A stretch of DNA of 64,000 bases, taken from positions 1,469,102-1,533,101 of the forward strand of contig NZ_WEGH01000003.1 in NCBI RefSeq assembly GCF_009604375.1, in the 5' to 3' direction. The position numbers and the translations under genes were made by a program. Source of the DNA: Actinomadura macrotermitis (GTDB lineage: Bacteria; Actinomycetota; Actinomycetes; Streptosporangiales; Streptosporangiaceae). Every line of letters begins with the position of its first letter. Position 1 is the stretch's first letter. The notes beneath the pieces were generated by a model. It was given only the letters and a program-made list of their open reading frames with translations. It made no database searches and had not been told where the DNA came from. Shown here piece by piece: positions 32,304 to 40,440 of the stretch.

Positions 32304-33317
32304 TCAGTACTGCTCGGTCTCCGCGTAGGACTGGTCGTCGTCGCCGTAGTTGTCGGCCGCCGCGCTCGGGTCGAACCCGGGCGGGGAGTCCTTCAGCGAG
32401 AGGCCCATGTCGTTGAGCTTCTGCTTGACCTCTTCGATCGACTTGGCGCCGAAATTCCTTATATCCAGAAGGTCCTGCTCGCTGCGGGCCACGAGCTCGC
32501 CCACCGAGTGGATGCCCTCGCGCTTCAGGCAGTTGTAGGAGCGGACCGTGAGGTTCAGCTCCTCGATCGGCAGGGCCAGGTCCGCGGCGAGCGCGGCGTC
32601 GGTCGGCGACGGGCCCATGTCGATGCCCTCGGCCTCGACGTTGAGCTCCCGGGCCAGGCCGAACAGCTCGACCAGGGTCTTGCCGGCGGAGGCCACCGCG
32701 TCGCGCGGCAGCATCGCGTGCTTGGTCTCCACGTCCAGGATGAGGCGGTCGAAGTCGGTGCGCTGCTCGACTCGGGTGGCCTCGACCTTGTAGGTGACCT
32801 TCAGCACGGGCGAGTAGATGGAGTCGATCGGGATGCGACCGATCTCCTGGCCCGGCTGCTTGTTCTGGGCGGCCGAGACGTAGCCGCGGCCGCGCTCGAC
32901 CGTCAGCTCCATCTCCAGCTTGGCCTTGTTGTTCAGCGTGGCGATGTGCAGGTCGGGGTTGTGCACCTCGACGCCCGCCGGCGGCGCGATGTCGGCGGCG
33001 GTCACCTCGCCCGGGCCCTGCTTGCGCAGGTACATCACGACCGGCTCGTCGTGCTCGGAGGAGACGACCAGCTCCTTGAGGTTCAAGATGATGTCGGTGA
33101 CATCCTCCTTGACCCCGGGAACGGTCGAGAACTCGTGCAGCACGCCCTCGATGCGGATGCTGGTGACAGCCGCGCCGGGGATGGACGAGAGCAGGGTACG
33201 ACGCAGCGAGTTGCCGATCGTGTAGCCGAAGCCCGGCTCCAGCGGCTCGATGGTGAACCGCGAGCGGAACTCGTCGACCTGCTCTTCGGTGAGAGTGGGA
33301 CGCTGAGCGATGAGCAT
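32304..33317 (-). CDS. rpoA: RNA polymerase alpha subunit
   Basis: A 337-residue subunit that dimerises to nucleate RNA polymerase assembly. The N-terminal domain (1-230) has FTIEPLEPGFGYTIGNSLRR; the C-terminal domain (about 250-315) has LNLTVRSYNCLKREGIHSV and DLLDIRNFGAKSIEEVKQKL, which contact UP elements and activators. The C-terminus is a short acidic tail. It sits between rpsD and rplQ as in the standard alpha operon. Confidence 0.99.
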   Translation of the reverse strand: MLIAQRPTLTEEQVDEFRSRFTIEPLEPGFGYTIGNSLRRTLLSSIPGAAVTSIRIEGVLHEFSTVPGVKEDVTDIILNLKELVVSSEHDEPVVMYLRKQGPGEVTAADIAPPAGVEVHNPDLHIATLNNKAKLEMELTVERGRGYVSAAQNKQPGQEIGRIPIDSIYSPVLKVTYKVEATRVEQRTDFDRLILDVETKHAMLPRDAVASAGKTLVELFGLARELNVEAEGIDMGPSPTDAALAADLALPIEELNLTVRSYNCLKREGIHSVGELVARSEQDLLDIRNFGAKSIEEVKQKLNDMGLSLKDSPPGFDPSAAADNYGDDDQSYAETEQY

Positions 33318-33372
33318 GGGTGTTCCTTCTTCCAGCGGCGACCGCTATTTGACGCCGCGTGTCATCCCAGTA

Positions 33373-33413
33373 TCGCCGAAGACCCGCGGAAAGATTCCGC
33401 GGATCTCCGGCGA
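33373..33413 (-). other. Bipartite hairpin between rpsD and rpoA
   Basis: The inner stem is CCGCGGA / TCCGCGG (33384-33390, 33396-33402); the outer stem is TCGCCG / CGGCGA (33373-33378, 33408-33413). It lies 14 bp after the rpsD stop in the rpoA leader. S4 represses the alpha operon through a leader structure in other bacteria; whether this hairpin is involved is unknown. Confidence 0.5.
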
Positions 33414-33426
33414 CGTTGGTGAGCCC

Positions 33427-34053
33427 TTACTTGGAGTAGAGCTCGACGATCAGCTGCTCCTGGACGGGAGCGTCGATCTGCTGGCGGACCGGCATGGAGT
33501 GCACGAAGATCCGCATCTTCTCGGAGTCGACGCCGAGCCAGGCCGGAACCTGGCGCTCGCCGGACTCGGCCTTGGCGACCTGGAAGGGCGTCATCTCCAG
33601 CGACTTGGCCTTGACGTCGACGATGTCGTCCACGCGGACCAGGTACGAGGGGATGTCGACCTTCTTGCCGTTGACCCGGATGTGGCCGTGGCGGATCAGC
33701 TGGCGGGCCATGTCGCGGGACTTGGCGAAGCCCGCGCGGTAGACCGCGTTGTCCAGGCGGCGCTCCAGCAGCGTGAGCAGGTTCTCACCCGTCTTGCCGC
33801 CCTGGCGGTTCGCCTCGACGTAGTAGTTGCTGAACTGCTTCTCAAGGACGCCGTAGATGCGCTTGGCCTTCTGCTTCTCGCGCAGCTGCAGCAGGTACTC
33901 GGTCTCCTTGGGACGACCGCGACCGTGCTCACCCGGGGGGTAGGGACGGATCTCGATCGGGCACTTGGGGCCCTCGCACTTGCTGCCCTTGAGGAACAGC
34001 TTCATCTTCTCGCGACGGCAGAGCTTGCAGTCGGCACCGGTGTAACGAGCCAT
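33427..34053 (-). CDS. rpsD: 30S ribosomal protein S4, zinc-binding form
   Basis: A 208-residue 16S rRNA primary binding protein. Four cysteines, C9, C12, C26 and C31 (CKLC, CEGPKC), form a zinc site, so this is the C+ paralogue. The S4 RNA-binding domain is recognisable in DMARQLIRHGHIRVNGKKVD. The C-terminus ends LIVELYSK. It lies 19 bp after rpsK. Confidence 0.98.
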   Translation of the reverse strand: MARYTGADCKLCRREKMKLFLKGSKCEGPKCPIEIRPYPPGEHGRGRPKETEYLLQLREKQKAKRIYGVLEKQFSNYYVEANRQGGKTGENLLTLLERRLDNAVYRAGFAKSRDMARQLIRHGHIRVNGKKVDIPSYLVRVDDIVDVKAKSLEMTPFQVAKAESGERQVPAWLGVDSEKMRIFVHSMPVRQQIDAPVQEQLIVELYSK

Positions 34054-34072
34054 GATTCCTTTTCCTCCGGCC

Positions 34073-34474
34073 TCAGACGCGGCGGCGCTTGGGCGGCCGG
34101 CAGCCGTTGTGCGGGACGGGGGTGACGTCCTGGATCGAGCCCACTTCCAGGCCGGTCGCCTGCAGCGACCGGATGGCGGTCTCGCGGCCCGAGCCCGGGC
34201 CCTTCACGAAGACGTCGACCTTGCGCATGCCGTGCTCCATCGCACGCCGGGCGGCGGCCTCGGCGGCCTGCTGCGCGGCGAACGGGGTGGACTTGCGCGA
34301 GCCCTTGAACCCCACGTGGCCCGACGAGGCCCAGGAGATCACGTTGCCGTTGGGGTCGGTGATCGAGACGATCGTGTTGTTGAACGTGCTCTTGATGTGG
34401 GCGTGCCCGTGAGCGACGTTCTTCTTTTCCTTGCGGCGCACCTTCTTGGCGCCGACGCGGCTCTTAGGAGGCAT
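34073..34474 (-). CDS. rpsK: 30S ribosomal protein S11
   Basis: A 133-residue platform protein. MPPKSRVGAKKVRRKEKK starts the frame; HIKSTFNNTIVSITDPNGN, GFKGSRKSTPFAAQQAAE and the C-terminal DVTPVPHNGCRPPKRRRV are all canonical. The gap to rpsM is 57 bp. Confidence 0.98.
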   Translation of the reverse strand: MPPKSRVGAKKVRRKEKKNVAHGHAHIKSTFNNTIVSITDPNGNVISWASSGHVGFKGSRKSTPFAAQQAAEAAARRAMEHGMRKVDVFVKGPGSGRETAIRSLQATGLEVGSIQDVTPVPHNGCRPPKRRRV

Positions 34475-34531
34475 CTGCTCTCTCTACTCTTGAGGTCATC
34501 GATCCGGACGGACCGAAGAGGTCCGGACGGA

Positions 34532-34912
34532 CTACTTCTTGCCGGCCTTCTTCTTGCCGGCCACGGTCTTCTTCTTGCCCTTGCGGGTGCGCGCGTTGGT
34601 CTGCGTGCGCTGCCCGTGCACGGGCAGGCCGCGGCGGTGCCGGATGCCCTGGTAGCAACCGATCTCGATCTTGCGGCGAATGTCCGCCTGGATCTCGCGG
34701 CGGAGGTCACCCTCGATCTTGTAGTTCGCCTCGATCCAGTCGCGGAGCTTGACCAGTTCGTCGTCGCCGATCTGGTGCACCCGCAGGTTGCCGTCCACAC
34801 CGGTGCCCGCGAGGGTCTCCAGCGCGCGGGTCCGGCCGATGCCGAAGACGTAGGTGAGAGCGACCTCGAGGCGCTTGTCGCGCGGGAGGTCGACGCCGAG
34901 GAGGCGTGCCAT
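34532..34912 (-). CDS. rpsM: 30S ribosomal protein S13
   Basis: A 126-residue head protein contacting the P-site tRNA. It starts MARLLGVDLPRDKRLEVALT; YVFGIGRTRA and GCYQGIRHRRGLPVHGQRT are diagnostic, and the Lys-rich tail (KGKKKTVAGKKKAGKK) is complete. A 194-bp gap with a large hairpin separates it from rpmJ. Confidence 0.98.
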   Translation of the reverse strand: MARLLGVDLPRDKRLEVALTYVFGIGRTRALETLAGTGVDGNLRVHQIGDDELVKLRDWIEANYKIEGDLRREIQADIRRKIEIGCYQGIRHRRGLPVHGQRTQTNARTRKGKKKTVAGKKKAGKK

Positions 34913-35010
34913 CGTGGGCAGTTCCCTTCATATCGCGGAGGTATGAGCACGTCGCGTCCGCACACACCCTGCCCGGGTGGCGGCCTCGGCCTCCGTCTGT
35001 CCGAGGGTCC

Positions 35011-35067
35011 CCTTCACACGACCGTGCCGTACGGGCCCAGCGGGTCCGTACGGCCACCGTGTGAAGG
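35011..35067 (-). other. Large two-stage hairpin between rpmJ and rpsM
   Basis: The inner 13-bp stem GCCGTACGGGCCC / GGGTCCGTACGGC has one G-T pair. The outer 9-bp stem is CCTTCACAC / GTGTGAAGG. It occupies the middle of the 194-bp gap 40 bp after rpmJ. It could terminate or attenuate transcription between infA-rpmJ and rpsM onwards, or be a processing site. Confidence 0.6.
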
Positions 35068-35106
35068 ACTTGCGATGCGCGTGTTATGTGGTGCCGGGGC
35101 CTGCGA

Positions 35107-35220
35107 TCAGCCCTGGCGCTGCTTGTGGCGCGGGTCGGAGCAGATGACCATGACCCGGCCGTGCCGGCGGATGACGCGGCACTTCTGGCAGATCTTCTTG
35201 ACGCTCGGCTTGACCTTCAC
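35107..35220 (-). CDS. rpmJ: 50S ribosomal protein L36, zinc-binding form
   Basis: A 37-residue protein reading MKVKPSVKKICQKCRVIRR, ending VICSDPRHKQRQG. The zinc ligands CxxC, C and H are all present (C+ form). The start is GTG at 35220 with AGGAGA upstream. It stands 67 bp after infA, the usual neighbour. Confidence 0.98.
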   Translation of the reverse strand: MKVKPSVKKICQKCRVIRRHGRVMVICSDPRHKQRQG

Positions 35221-35287
35221 TGGGTCTCCTAGATGTACAGGGTCACCCCCGCGCCGCCACGCGCAGGAGAGGCAACCCCAGTGGGTG

Positions 35288-35509
35288 TTACTTGTAGCGG
35301 TAGACGATCCGACCGCGCGTGAGGTCGTAGGGGCTCAACTCCACGACGACGCGGTCGTCCGGCAGGATCCGGATGTAGTGCATCCGCATCTTGCCGCTGA
35401 TGTGGGCGAGCACCTTGTGCCCGTTGTCGAGTTCCACCCGGAACATGGCGTTCGGCAGGGACTCGATGACGGTGCCCTCGATCTCGATGGCGCCTTCCTT
35501 TTTGGGCAT
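35288..35509 (-). CDS. infA: Translation initiation factor IF-1
   Basis: A 73-residue OB-fold protein occupying the ribosomal A site during initiation. MPKKEGAIEIEGTVIESLPN, FRVELDNGHKVLAHISGKMR and SPYDLTRGRIVYRYK match the family end to end. It is the first gene of infA-rpmJ-rpsM-rpsK-rpsD-rpoA-rplQ here. A promoter candidate lies at 35661-35690. Confidence 0.99.
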   Translation of the reverse strand: MPKKEGAIEIEGTVIESLPNAMFRVELDNGHKVLAHISGKMRMHYIRILPDDRVVVELSPYDLTRGRIVYRYK

Positions 35510-35660
35510 GTCCTCCGCGCTTCGCTGATCGGCTCATTGGACTCGGCCCGAAACGCCCGAGGGACCCGGAGGGGCCACCGAGGGAACCCGGCCGCACCCA
35601 CGCCACGACGCCGACGGCGATCGGGCGGGATGAAGGCGGCCGAAAACGGACCGACAAAGG

Positions 35661-35690
35661 AGTCTACGCCACCGCAAGGCCGAACGTGAA
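35661..35690 (-). promoter_or_regulatory. Candidate infA-operon promoter, TTCACG-18-TAGACT
   Basis: On the minus strand, TTCACG (35690-35685), an 18-bp spacer and TAGACT (35666-35661). TAGACT is a good actinobacterial -10; the -35 differs from TTGACG at one base. It implies an infA leader of about 145 bases. Confidence 0.5.
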
Positions 35691-35789
35691 ATCGGCACAC
35701 GGTACGGCTGCGGAGACGTCTCCCGATAACAGCATACCTCGCCCGCGCGTTGTACCTTTCCAAGAGAGAAACGTCAGAGGAGGACCGGC

Positions 35790-36344
35790 ATGCCGAGCTA
35801 TGACTTCGCGCTGCTGCTCAGCCGTCCCCTCTACGAGGAGGAGCTCGACCCGCTGTTCGACCGCACCGGCGGCATGGTGACGGTCTCGATCATCAGCGAG
35901 CCGCAGCACGCCGAGCGCACCGGCAACGCCTCCTGCACCTGGCAGGGCGGCACCCTCGCCGCGGCCATCATGGAGGTGGTGGCGCACCTGGAGACCAGCG
36001 CGCCCGGCCTGCACGTGCAGCGGGTGGAGGTCGACCCGCTGCTGACCATCCGCGACATCGCCGAGCGGGTGGGCCGCTCGGTCGACTCGGTGCGCATGTC
36101 GATCACCGGCGCCCGCGGCCCGGGCGGCTTCCCGGCCTCGGAGCTGTCCACCGGCGGCCACCGCCTGTGGCGCTGGTCGAAGGTGGCCGCCTGGTACGGC
36201 GTGGAGGACCCGCAGCTGCGCGAGGCCCGGCCGACCGCCCAGGCGATCAACGGGTGGCTGGCGCTGCGCGACGTCGTCCCCGACATCGCCCCCACCCCCG
36301 AGGACGTCACCTCGGCCCTGTCGGCCGTCCTGCACGTCGCCTAG
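35790..36344 (+). CDS. Helix-turn-helix DNA-binding-like protein, unknown
   Basis: A 184-residue soluble protein. A strong AGGAGG precedes the ATG at 35790. The N-terminal 85 residues (YDFALLLSRPLYEEELDPLF) form an alpha/beta part. The segment LLTIRDIAERVGRSVDSVRM (about 88-107) looks like a MerR/excisionase-type helix-turn-helix, followed by a GGFPAS wing-like loop and LWRWSKVAAWYG. It diverges from infA and its stop shares CTAG with the sortase-like gene. The target is unknown. Confidence 0.75.
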   Translation: MPSYDFALLLSRPLYEEELDPLFDRTGGMVTVSIISEPQHAERTGNASCTWQGGTLAAAIMEVVAHLETSAPGLHVQRVEVDPLLTIRDIAERVGRSVDSVRMSITGARGPGGFPASELSTGGHRLWRWSKVAAWYGVEDPQLREARPTAQAINGWLALRDVVPDIAPTPEDVTSALSAVLHVA

Positions 36345-37042
36345 CGCGTGGGCGCGGGGTCGGTGAGGCGGTAGGCGGCCGCGAGGCCCGCGTAGACGAT
36401 GAGGTCGTCGGCGTAGGCGCCGCTGGCGGCGTCGTAGCGGCCGGCGCAGGTGATCAGGCGCAGCTCGGGGCGCTCCCCCGCCGCGTGCACCCGGGCCGCC
36501 GGGAAGGCGTGCTTGGGCGCCTGCTCGGAGCCCGACACGCGGAACACCGCGACGGTGTCGTCGGCGCGCACGATCCCGACCAGGTCGCCGGCCCGCAGCT
36601 CGCGCAGCCGGGCGAACACCGCCGGGCCCGCGCCGGTGTCGCGGCGCCCGACGATCACCGCGGCGCCGGGCCGGCCGGGCGTCGGGCCCCCGGCGAACCA
36701 GCCGGCCAGGCCCGGCTCGTCCGGCGGCGGCGCGGCGATGGCGCCGCCGGCCTCCCGGCCGAGCGGGGCGAGCGGCGCGCTCACCCCGATCCGCGGGATG
36801 CTGACCGAGGCCGGCAGCGCCCGGCCGAGCCCGCCGCCGAGCGGCACCGGCCCGCGTCCGGCCGGCGGCGGCGCGGGCCACGGTGGCGCGGGCAGTGGCG
36901 CGGGCAGTGGCGCGGGCGGCGGCCCGGCGACGGGGCGCGGCACCGACGCCGGGACGGCGAACCCGCAGCCGGGCACGATCTGGCCGGCGGCCGGTGTGCA
37001 GCGGCCGCGGCGGTGGCGCCGCTGCGGGCACGGGTCACTCAT
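36341..37042 (-). CDS. Class F sortase-like protein lacking catalytic His and Arg
   Basis: A 233-residue protein. A Cys-containing basic start and a proline-rich linker (about 31-66) precede a sortase-like beta-barrel (about 78-233: SIPRIGVSAPLAPLG, GPAVFARLRELRAGD). The Cys motif RLITCAGRYD keeps C199. The position of the catalytic His in the family motif GHVD reads GRRD (R133), and the Arg of the YRDN-like motif reads YADD (A211). No membrane anchor is obvious. It may be a pseudo-enzyme; H178 in PKHAFP might substitute. The ATG at 37042 overlaps the secreted protein gene by 8 bp, and the stop overlaps the convergent gene stop. Confidence 0.75.
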   Translation of the reverse strand: MSDPCPQRRHRRGRCTPAAGQIVPGCGFAVPASVPRPVAGPPPAPLPAPLPAPPWPAPPPAGRGPVPLGGGLGRALPASVSIPRIGVSAPLAPLGREAGGAIAAPPPDEPGLAGWFAGGPTPGRPGAAVIVGRRDTGAGPAVFARLRELRAGDLVGIVRADDTVAVFRVSGSEQAPKHAFPAARVHAAGERPELRLITCAGRYDAASGAYADDLIVYAGLAAAYRLTDPAPTR

Positions 37043-37487
37043 CGGCCTTCCCCCCGCGCCGGCGGCGCTCGGCCAGCAGCACCGCGCCCGCGCCGGCGGC
37101 CAGCAGCAGGCCCGCGGCCGCCAGCAGCCGGGCGGCGGCGCCCGGGCGGCCGTCCTTCGCCGGGCCGGTGACCACCACCGACGTCGGCACGGTGGCCACC
37201 GGTGACGCGCCGGCCGAGACGGTGATCTCGGGCACTACCAGGCGCGGCGCGGGCGTTCCCGGCACCGGCCGACGTACGCTGATGTCGCCGCCGGGCCCCC
37301 GGCCGTTCGCGCAGTGCACCGCCGCGCGCAGGCCGGGCCAGGCCCGGTTCCGCCACGGTACGGACGGGGCGCCGCAGGCCGCGGCGCCGGTCCGCGCGCC
37401 GTCGCCGTGCGCCGCGCCGGCGGGCGGCGCGGCGACCGCCACCGCCAGGACGGCGGGCACCGCCACGGCGGCCAGCCTGTAGACCAT
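37035..37487 (-). CDS. Secreted protein with C-terminal membrane anchor, partner of sortase-like gene
   Basis: A 150-residue protein with an N-terminal signal peptide (VYRLAAVAVPAVLAVAVAA, cleavage near AGAA), a short extracytoplasmic part with two Cys, a C-terminal hydrophobic helix (ARLLAAAGLLLAAGAGAVLL) and a basic tail RRRRGGK. That is the layout of a sortase substrate, but no LPxTG-like motif is visible before the helix. GGGAGGG precedes the ATG at 37487, which makes this the start rather than upstream candidates. It is translated just before, and overlaps, the sortase-like gene. Confidence 0.72.
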   Translation of the reverse strand: MVYRLAAVAVPAVLAVAVAAPPAGAAHGDGARTGAAACGAPSVPWRNRAWPGLRAAVHCANGRGPGGDISVRRPVPGTPAPRLVVPEITVSAGASPVATVPTSVVVTGPAKDGRPGAAARLLAAAGLLLAAGAGAVLLAERRRRGGKADE

Positions 37488-37661
37488 CGATCCCTCCCGG
37501 GCCGGCCCCGGGACCGACCGGGACCACCACCAGGTTGTCCCCGGGCGGGTCGACAGTGCGGTCAACCGGGCGCAAAGATCGTTCCTGCGCTTCACGGCAC
37601 CGGGGACCGGCGTGCCCCGCCGGGCGGTCCATGATGTGCTCGACCAAGGGGGTAGGGATCA

Positions 37662-38468
37662 ATGGCGATCATCGCGCAGCTCAGTGACATCCATCTCGCC
37701 GCGGGCCGCGACGGCCGGGTGGACGACGCCTCCGGCCCGGTGCGCGCGCTGCGCACGGCGGTGTCGAGCCTGCTGTCGCTGCCCGAGCGCCCGGACGCGG
37801 TGGTGCTCACCGGCGACCTCGCCGACGGCGGCCTGCCCGCCGAGTACGCCCGGCTGCACGCGCTGCTGTCGCCGCTGCCGATGCCCGTCTACCCGATGCC
37901 CGGCAACCACGACGACCCGGCCGCGCTGCGCGAGGCGTTCGCCGACCATCCGGCGCTCGCGGGCAGCGGCGACGGCCCGGTCCAGTACGCGGTGGACGTC
38001 GCCGGCGTCCGGCTGGTGTGCTGCGACAGCACCGTCCCCGGGCAGCCGCACGGGGCGATGGACGCCGGGCGGCTGGCCTGGCTCGACGAGGCCCTGGCGG
38101 CGGCGCCGGACGCCCCCACCGTCGTCGCCACCCACCACCCGCCGTACCCGATCGGCATCCGGTTCATCGACGACATGCGCTTCCTGGACCCCGCCGGGTT
38201 CGCCGAGGTGGTCGCCCGGCACCCGCAGGTCGTCCGCATCATCAGCGGGCACGTGCACCGCGGCTCGGCCGGGTCGCTCGCCGGGCGCGTCGCCACCACC
38301 TGCCCGAGCACCTACCGGCAGCTGTTCCTGGACCTCAGCAAGCCCGGCCGCGCCGCGGTCACCGGCGAGCCGGCCGGATTCGCGGTGCACCTGGTCACCG
38401 GCGACGGCCAGGCCACCACGCACTTCGTCCCGACCGGCAACTACCGCCCGCTGATGGACGTGGAGTAG
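37662..38468 (+). CDS. Metallophosphoesterase, cyclic-nucleotide phosphodiesterase-like
   Basis: A 268-residue cytoplasmic enzyme with the full calcineurin-like dimetal set: LSDIH (D9, H11), LTGDLADGG, PGNHDD, ATHHPPYP and ISGHVHRG. It is closest in pattern to CpdA/Rv0805-type 3',5'-cAMP phosphodiesterases; the substrate is inferred from that pattern. GGGGGTAGGG lies upstream of the ATG at 37662. It diverges from the secreted-protein/sortase-like pair and its stop directly abuts the DUF1707 gene stop. Confidence 0.88.
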   Translation: MAIIAQLSDIHLAAGRDGRVDDASGPVRALRTAVSSLLSLPERPDAVVLTGDLADGGLPAEYARLHALLSPLPMPVYPMPGNHDDPAALREAFADHPALAGSGDGPVQYAVDVAGVRLVCCDSTVPGQPHGAMDAGRLAWLDEALAAAPDAPTVVATHHPPYPIGIRFIDDMRFLDPAGFAEVVARHPQVVRIISGHVHRGSAGSLAGRVATTCPSTYRQLFLDLSKPGRAAVTGEPAGFAVHLVTGDGQATTHFVPTGNYRPLMDVE

Positions 38469-38918
38469 TCAGTCGCGGCGCCGGCCGAACAGGAAGCCGA
38501 CCAGGATGAGGACGCCCCAGGGGCCGGCCACCCAGATCGGCCAGAACCCCTGGAGCCCGCCGCCGGTGACGACGGTGATCAGCCAGATCGTCGTGCAGAC
38601 GGCGCTGACCGACGCCCAGCCCGCCCAGGCCGTCCGCATGTCGTGCCGGGGGGCCACGCCGCCGCCGCGCCGCGCCGCGACGGACGCGCTCCCCGGGGTC
38701 CGCTGCGACGCCGGGACCGGCAGCGTGTGCAGGTCCTCCTCGGGCAGGTCGTGGGTGACCGCCTCCAGCTCGCCGAGCGTCTTGGCCGAGTACACGGCCT
38801 CGATGCGCTCCTGGAGCTCCTCGGTGGTGATGCGCCCCAGGGCGCAGTGCTCGCGCAGGCTCGTGGCGACGCGATCACGATCGGCGTCGGAGGCCCGGAT
38901 CTCGGGGTTGGGAGCCAT
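38469..38918 (-). CDS. DUF1707 and 2TM membrane protein
   Basis: A 149-residue protein. The N-terminal DUF1707 (1-55: EIRASDADRDRVATSLREH, GRITTEELQERIEAVYSAKT, GELEAVTHDLP) precedes a linker and two membrane helices (about 99-117, 122-144) ending FGRRRD. The family is common in actinobacteria; its function is unknown. It starts 15 bp after map on the same strand, so it is probably co-transcribed with secY-adk-map. Confidence 0.87.
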   Translation of the reverse strand: MAPNPEIRASDADRDRVATSLREHCALGRITTEELQERIEAVYSAKTLGELEAVTHDLPEEDLHTLPVPASQRTPGSASVAARRGGGVAPRHDMRTAWAGWASVSAVCTTIWLITVVTGGGLQGFWPIWVAGPWGVLILVGFLFGRRRD

Positions 38919-38933
38919 GCCGATGTCCTTCGG

Positions 38934-39755
38934 TCAGGAGGAAGTGTGCAATCCCAGCTTGGCGAACCACTCCCGGCCCTCGTCAAGGGCGGTGAGGACG
39001 CGGGGGCCGTCCTCGGTGACCGCGAAGGTGTGCTCGAAGTGGGCCGAGCGGCGGCCGTCGGTGGTGACGACGGTCCAGCCGTCCTCCAGCTCCAGGGTGT
39101 CGGCGGTGCCGAGGTTCACCATCGGCTCGACCGCGAAGCACATCCCCGGCTCCAGGACGGGTCCGTGCCCGGGCTCACCGTGGTTGGGGATCAGCGGGTC
39201 CATGTGCATCTCGGTGCCGATGCCGTGCCCGCCGTAGCCCTCGACGATGCCGTAGCGGCCCTGAGAGCGGATGTAGGACTCGATCGCGTGCGACATGTCG
39301 GTCAGCCTGGCCCCGGCCACGCCGGCCGCCAGACCGTGCCACAGGGACGTCTCGGTGACCTCCAGGAGCCGGGTCAGCTCCGGGGTGATCTCGCCGACCG
39401 GCACGGTGACCGCGGCGTCCCCGTGCCACCCTTCGACGATCGCGCCGCAGTCGATGGAGATGACGTCGCCGTCCCGCAGCACCTTGTCGGCCCGCGGGAT
39501 GCCGTGCACGATCTCCTCGTTGACCGAGGCGCAGATCGTGCCGGTGAAGCCGTGGTAGCCGAGGAACGACGGGATGCCGCCGTTGTCGCGGATGTGCTGC
39601 TCGGCGATCCGGTCCAGGTCCAGGGTGCTGATCCCCGGCTTGACCGACGCGCGCAGCAGCTCCAGCGTGCGGCCCACCAGCAGGCCGGCCGCACGCATCA
39701 GCTCGACCTGCTCGGCCGTCTTCACCTGGACGGCAGGCCTGCGGCGCTTGAACAT
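38934..39755 (-). CDS. map: Methionine aminopeptidase, type I
   Basis: A 273-residue dimetal enzyme removing initiator Met. The ligands D102, D113, H177, E210 and E241 are all present (SIDCGAIVEGWHGDAA, YGGHGIGTEMH, CFAVEPM, HFEHTFAV). The ATG at 39755 is preceded by GGGGGAG; the body begins within a few residues. It follows adk by 34 bp in the secY-adk-map order. Confidence 0.97.
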   Translation of the reverse strand: MFKRRRPAVQVKTAEQVELMRAAGLLVGRTLELLRASVKPGISTLDLDRIAEQHIRDNGGIPSFLGYHGFTGTICASVNEEIVHGIPRADKVLRDGDVISIDCGAIVEGWHGDAAVTVPVGEITPELTRLLEVTETSLWHGLAAGVAGARLTDMSHAIESYIRSQGRYGIVEGYGGHGIGTEMHMDPLIPNHGEPGHGPVLEPGMCFAVEPMVNLGTADTLELEDGWTVVTTDGRRSAHFEHTFAVTEDGPRVLTALDEGREWFAKLGLHTSS

Positions 39756-39789
39756 GTGCTCCCCCTCGAAGGAATCAGGACCGAGGGGG

Positions 39790-40440
39790 TCACTTCTCCA
39801 GCGGGCGCAAGGCTGCGAGCGCGCGGTTGGTGACCTCCTCGACGGGCCCCGTCGCGTCGATACCGACGAGAATGCCCTCATCGGCGTAGAACTGAACCAG
39901 CGGAGACGTTTGTTCCGCGTACACCTCGAGCCGGTGCCGGACGACCTCTTCCTTGTCGTCGTCGCGCTGGAACAGGTGACCGCCGCAGTCGTCGCAGATG
40001 TCGTCCTGCTTGTCGTCGAAGTCGACGTGCCAGATCCGGCCGCACTTGTCACAGGTGCGGCGGCCCGACAGCCGGCGGACGACCTCGTCCTCGTCGACGA
40101 CGAGCTCCAGCACGATGTCCAGGCGAAGATCCCACTCGGCGAGCATCTTCTTCAGCGTCTCGGCCTGGGGCACGTTGCGCGGGAAGCCGTCGAGCAGGAA
40201 GCCGTCCTGCGCGTCGTCCTCGCCGAGCCGGTCGCGCACCATCGCGATGGTGACCTCGTCGGGGACCAGGTCGCCCCGGTCCATGTACGCCTTCGCCTGC
40301 CGGCCGAGCTCGGTGCCGCCGCTGACGTTGGCGCGGAAGATGTCGCCTGTCGAGATCTTCGGGATCGACAGATGCGATGCGATGAACTGGGCCTGCGTCC
40401 CCTTGCCCGCTCCCGGGGGGCCCACCAGAACGATGCGCAT
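39790..40440 (-). CDS. adk: Adenylate kinase, long form with zinc-type LID
   Basis: A 216-residue enzyme interconverting AMP, ATP and ADP. The P-loop is GPPGAGKGTQ (7-16); AMP binding includes ISTGDIFRANV and DGFPRN. The LID carries four cysteines, C130, C133, C149 and C152, in two CxxC pairs, consistent with structural zinc. The start is directly after the secY stop with no gap. The C-terminus ends ALRPLEK. Confidence 0.97.
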   Translation of the reverse strand: MRIVLVGPPGAGKGTQAQFIASHLSIPKISTGDIFRANVSGGTELGRQAKAYMDRGDLVPDEVTIAMVRDRLGEDDAQDGFLLDGFPRNVPQAETLKKMLAEWDLRLDIVLELVVDEDEVVRRLSGRRTCDKCGRIWHVDFDDKQDDICDDCGGHLFQRDDDKEEVVRHRLEVYAEQTSPLVQFYADEGILVGIDATGPVEEVTNRALAALRPLEK

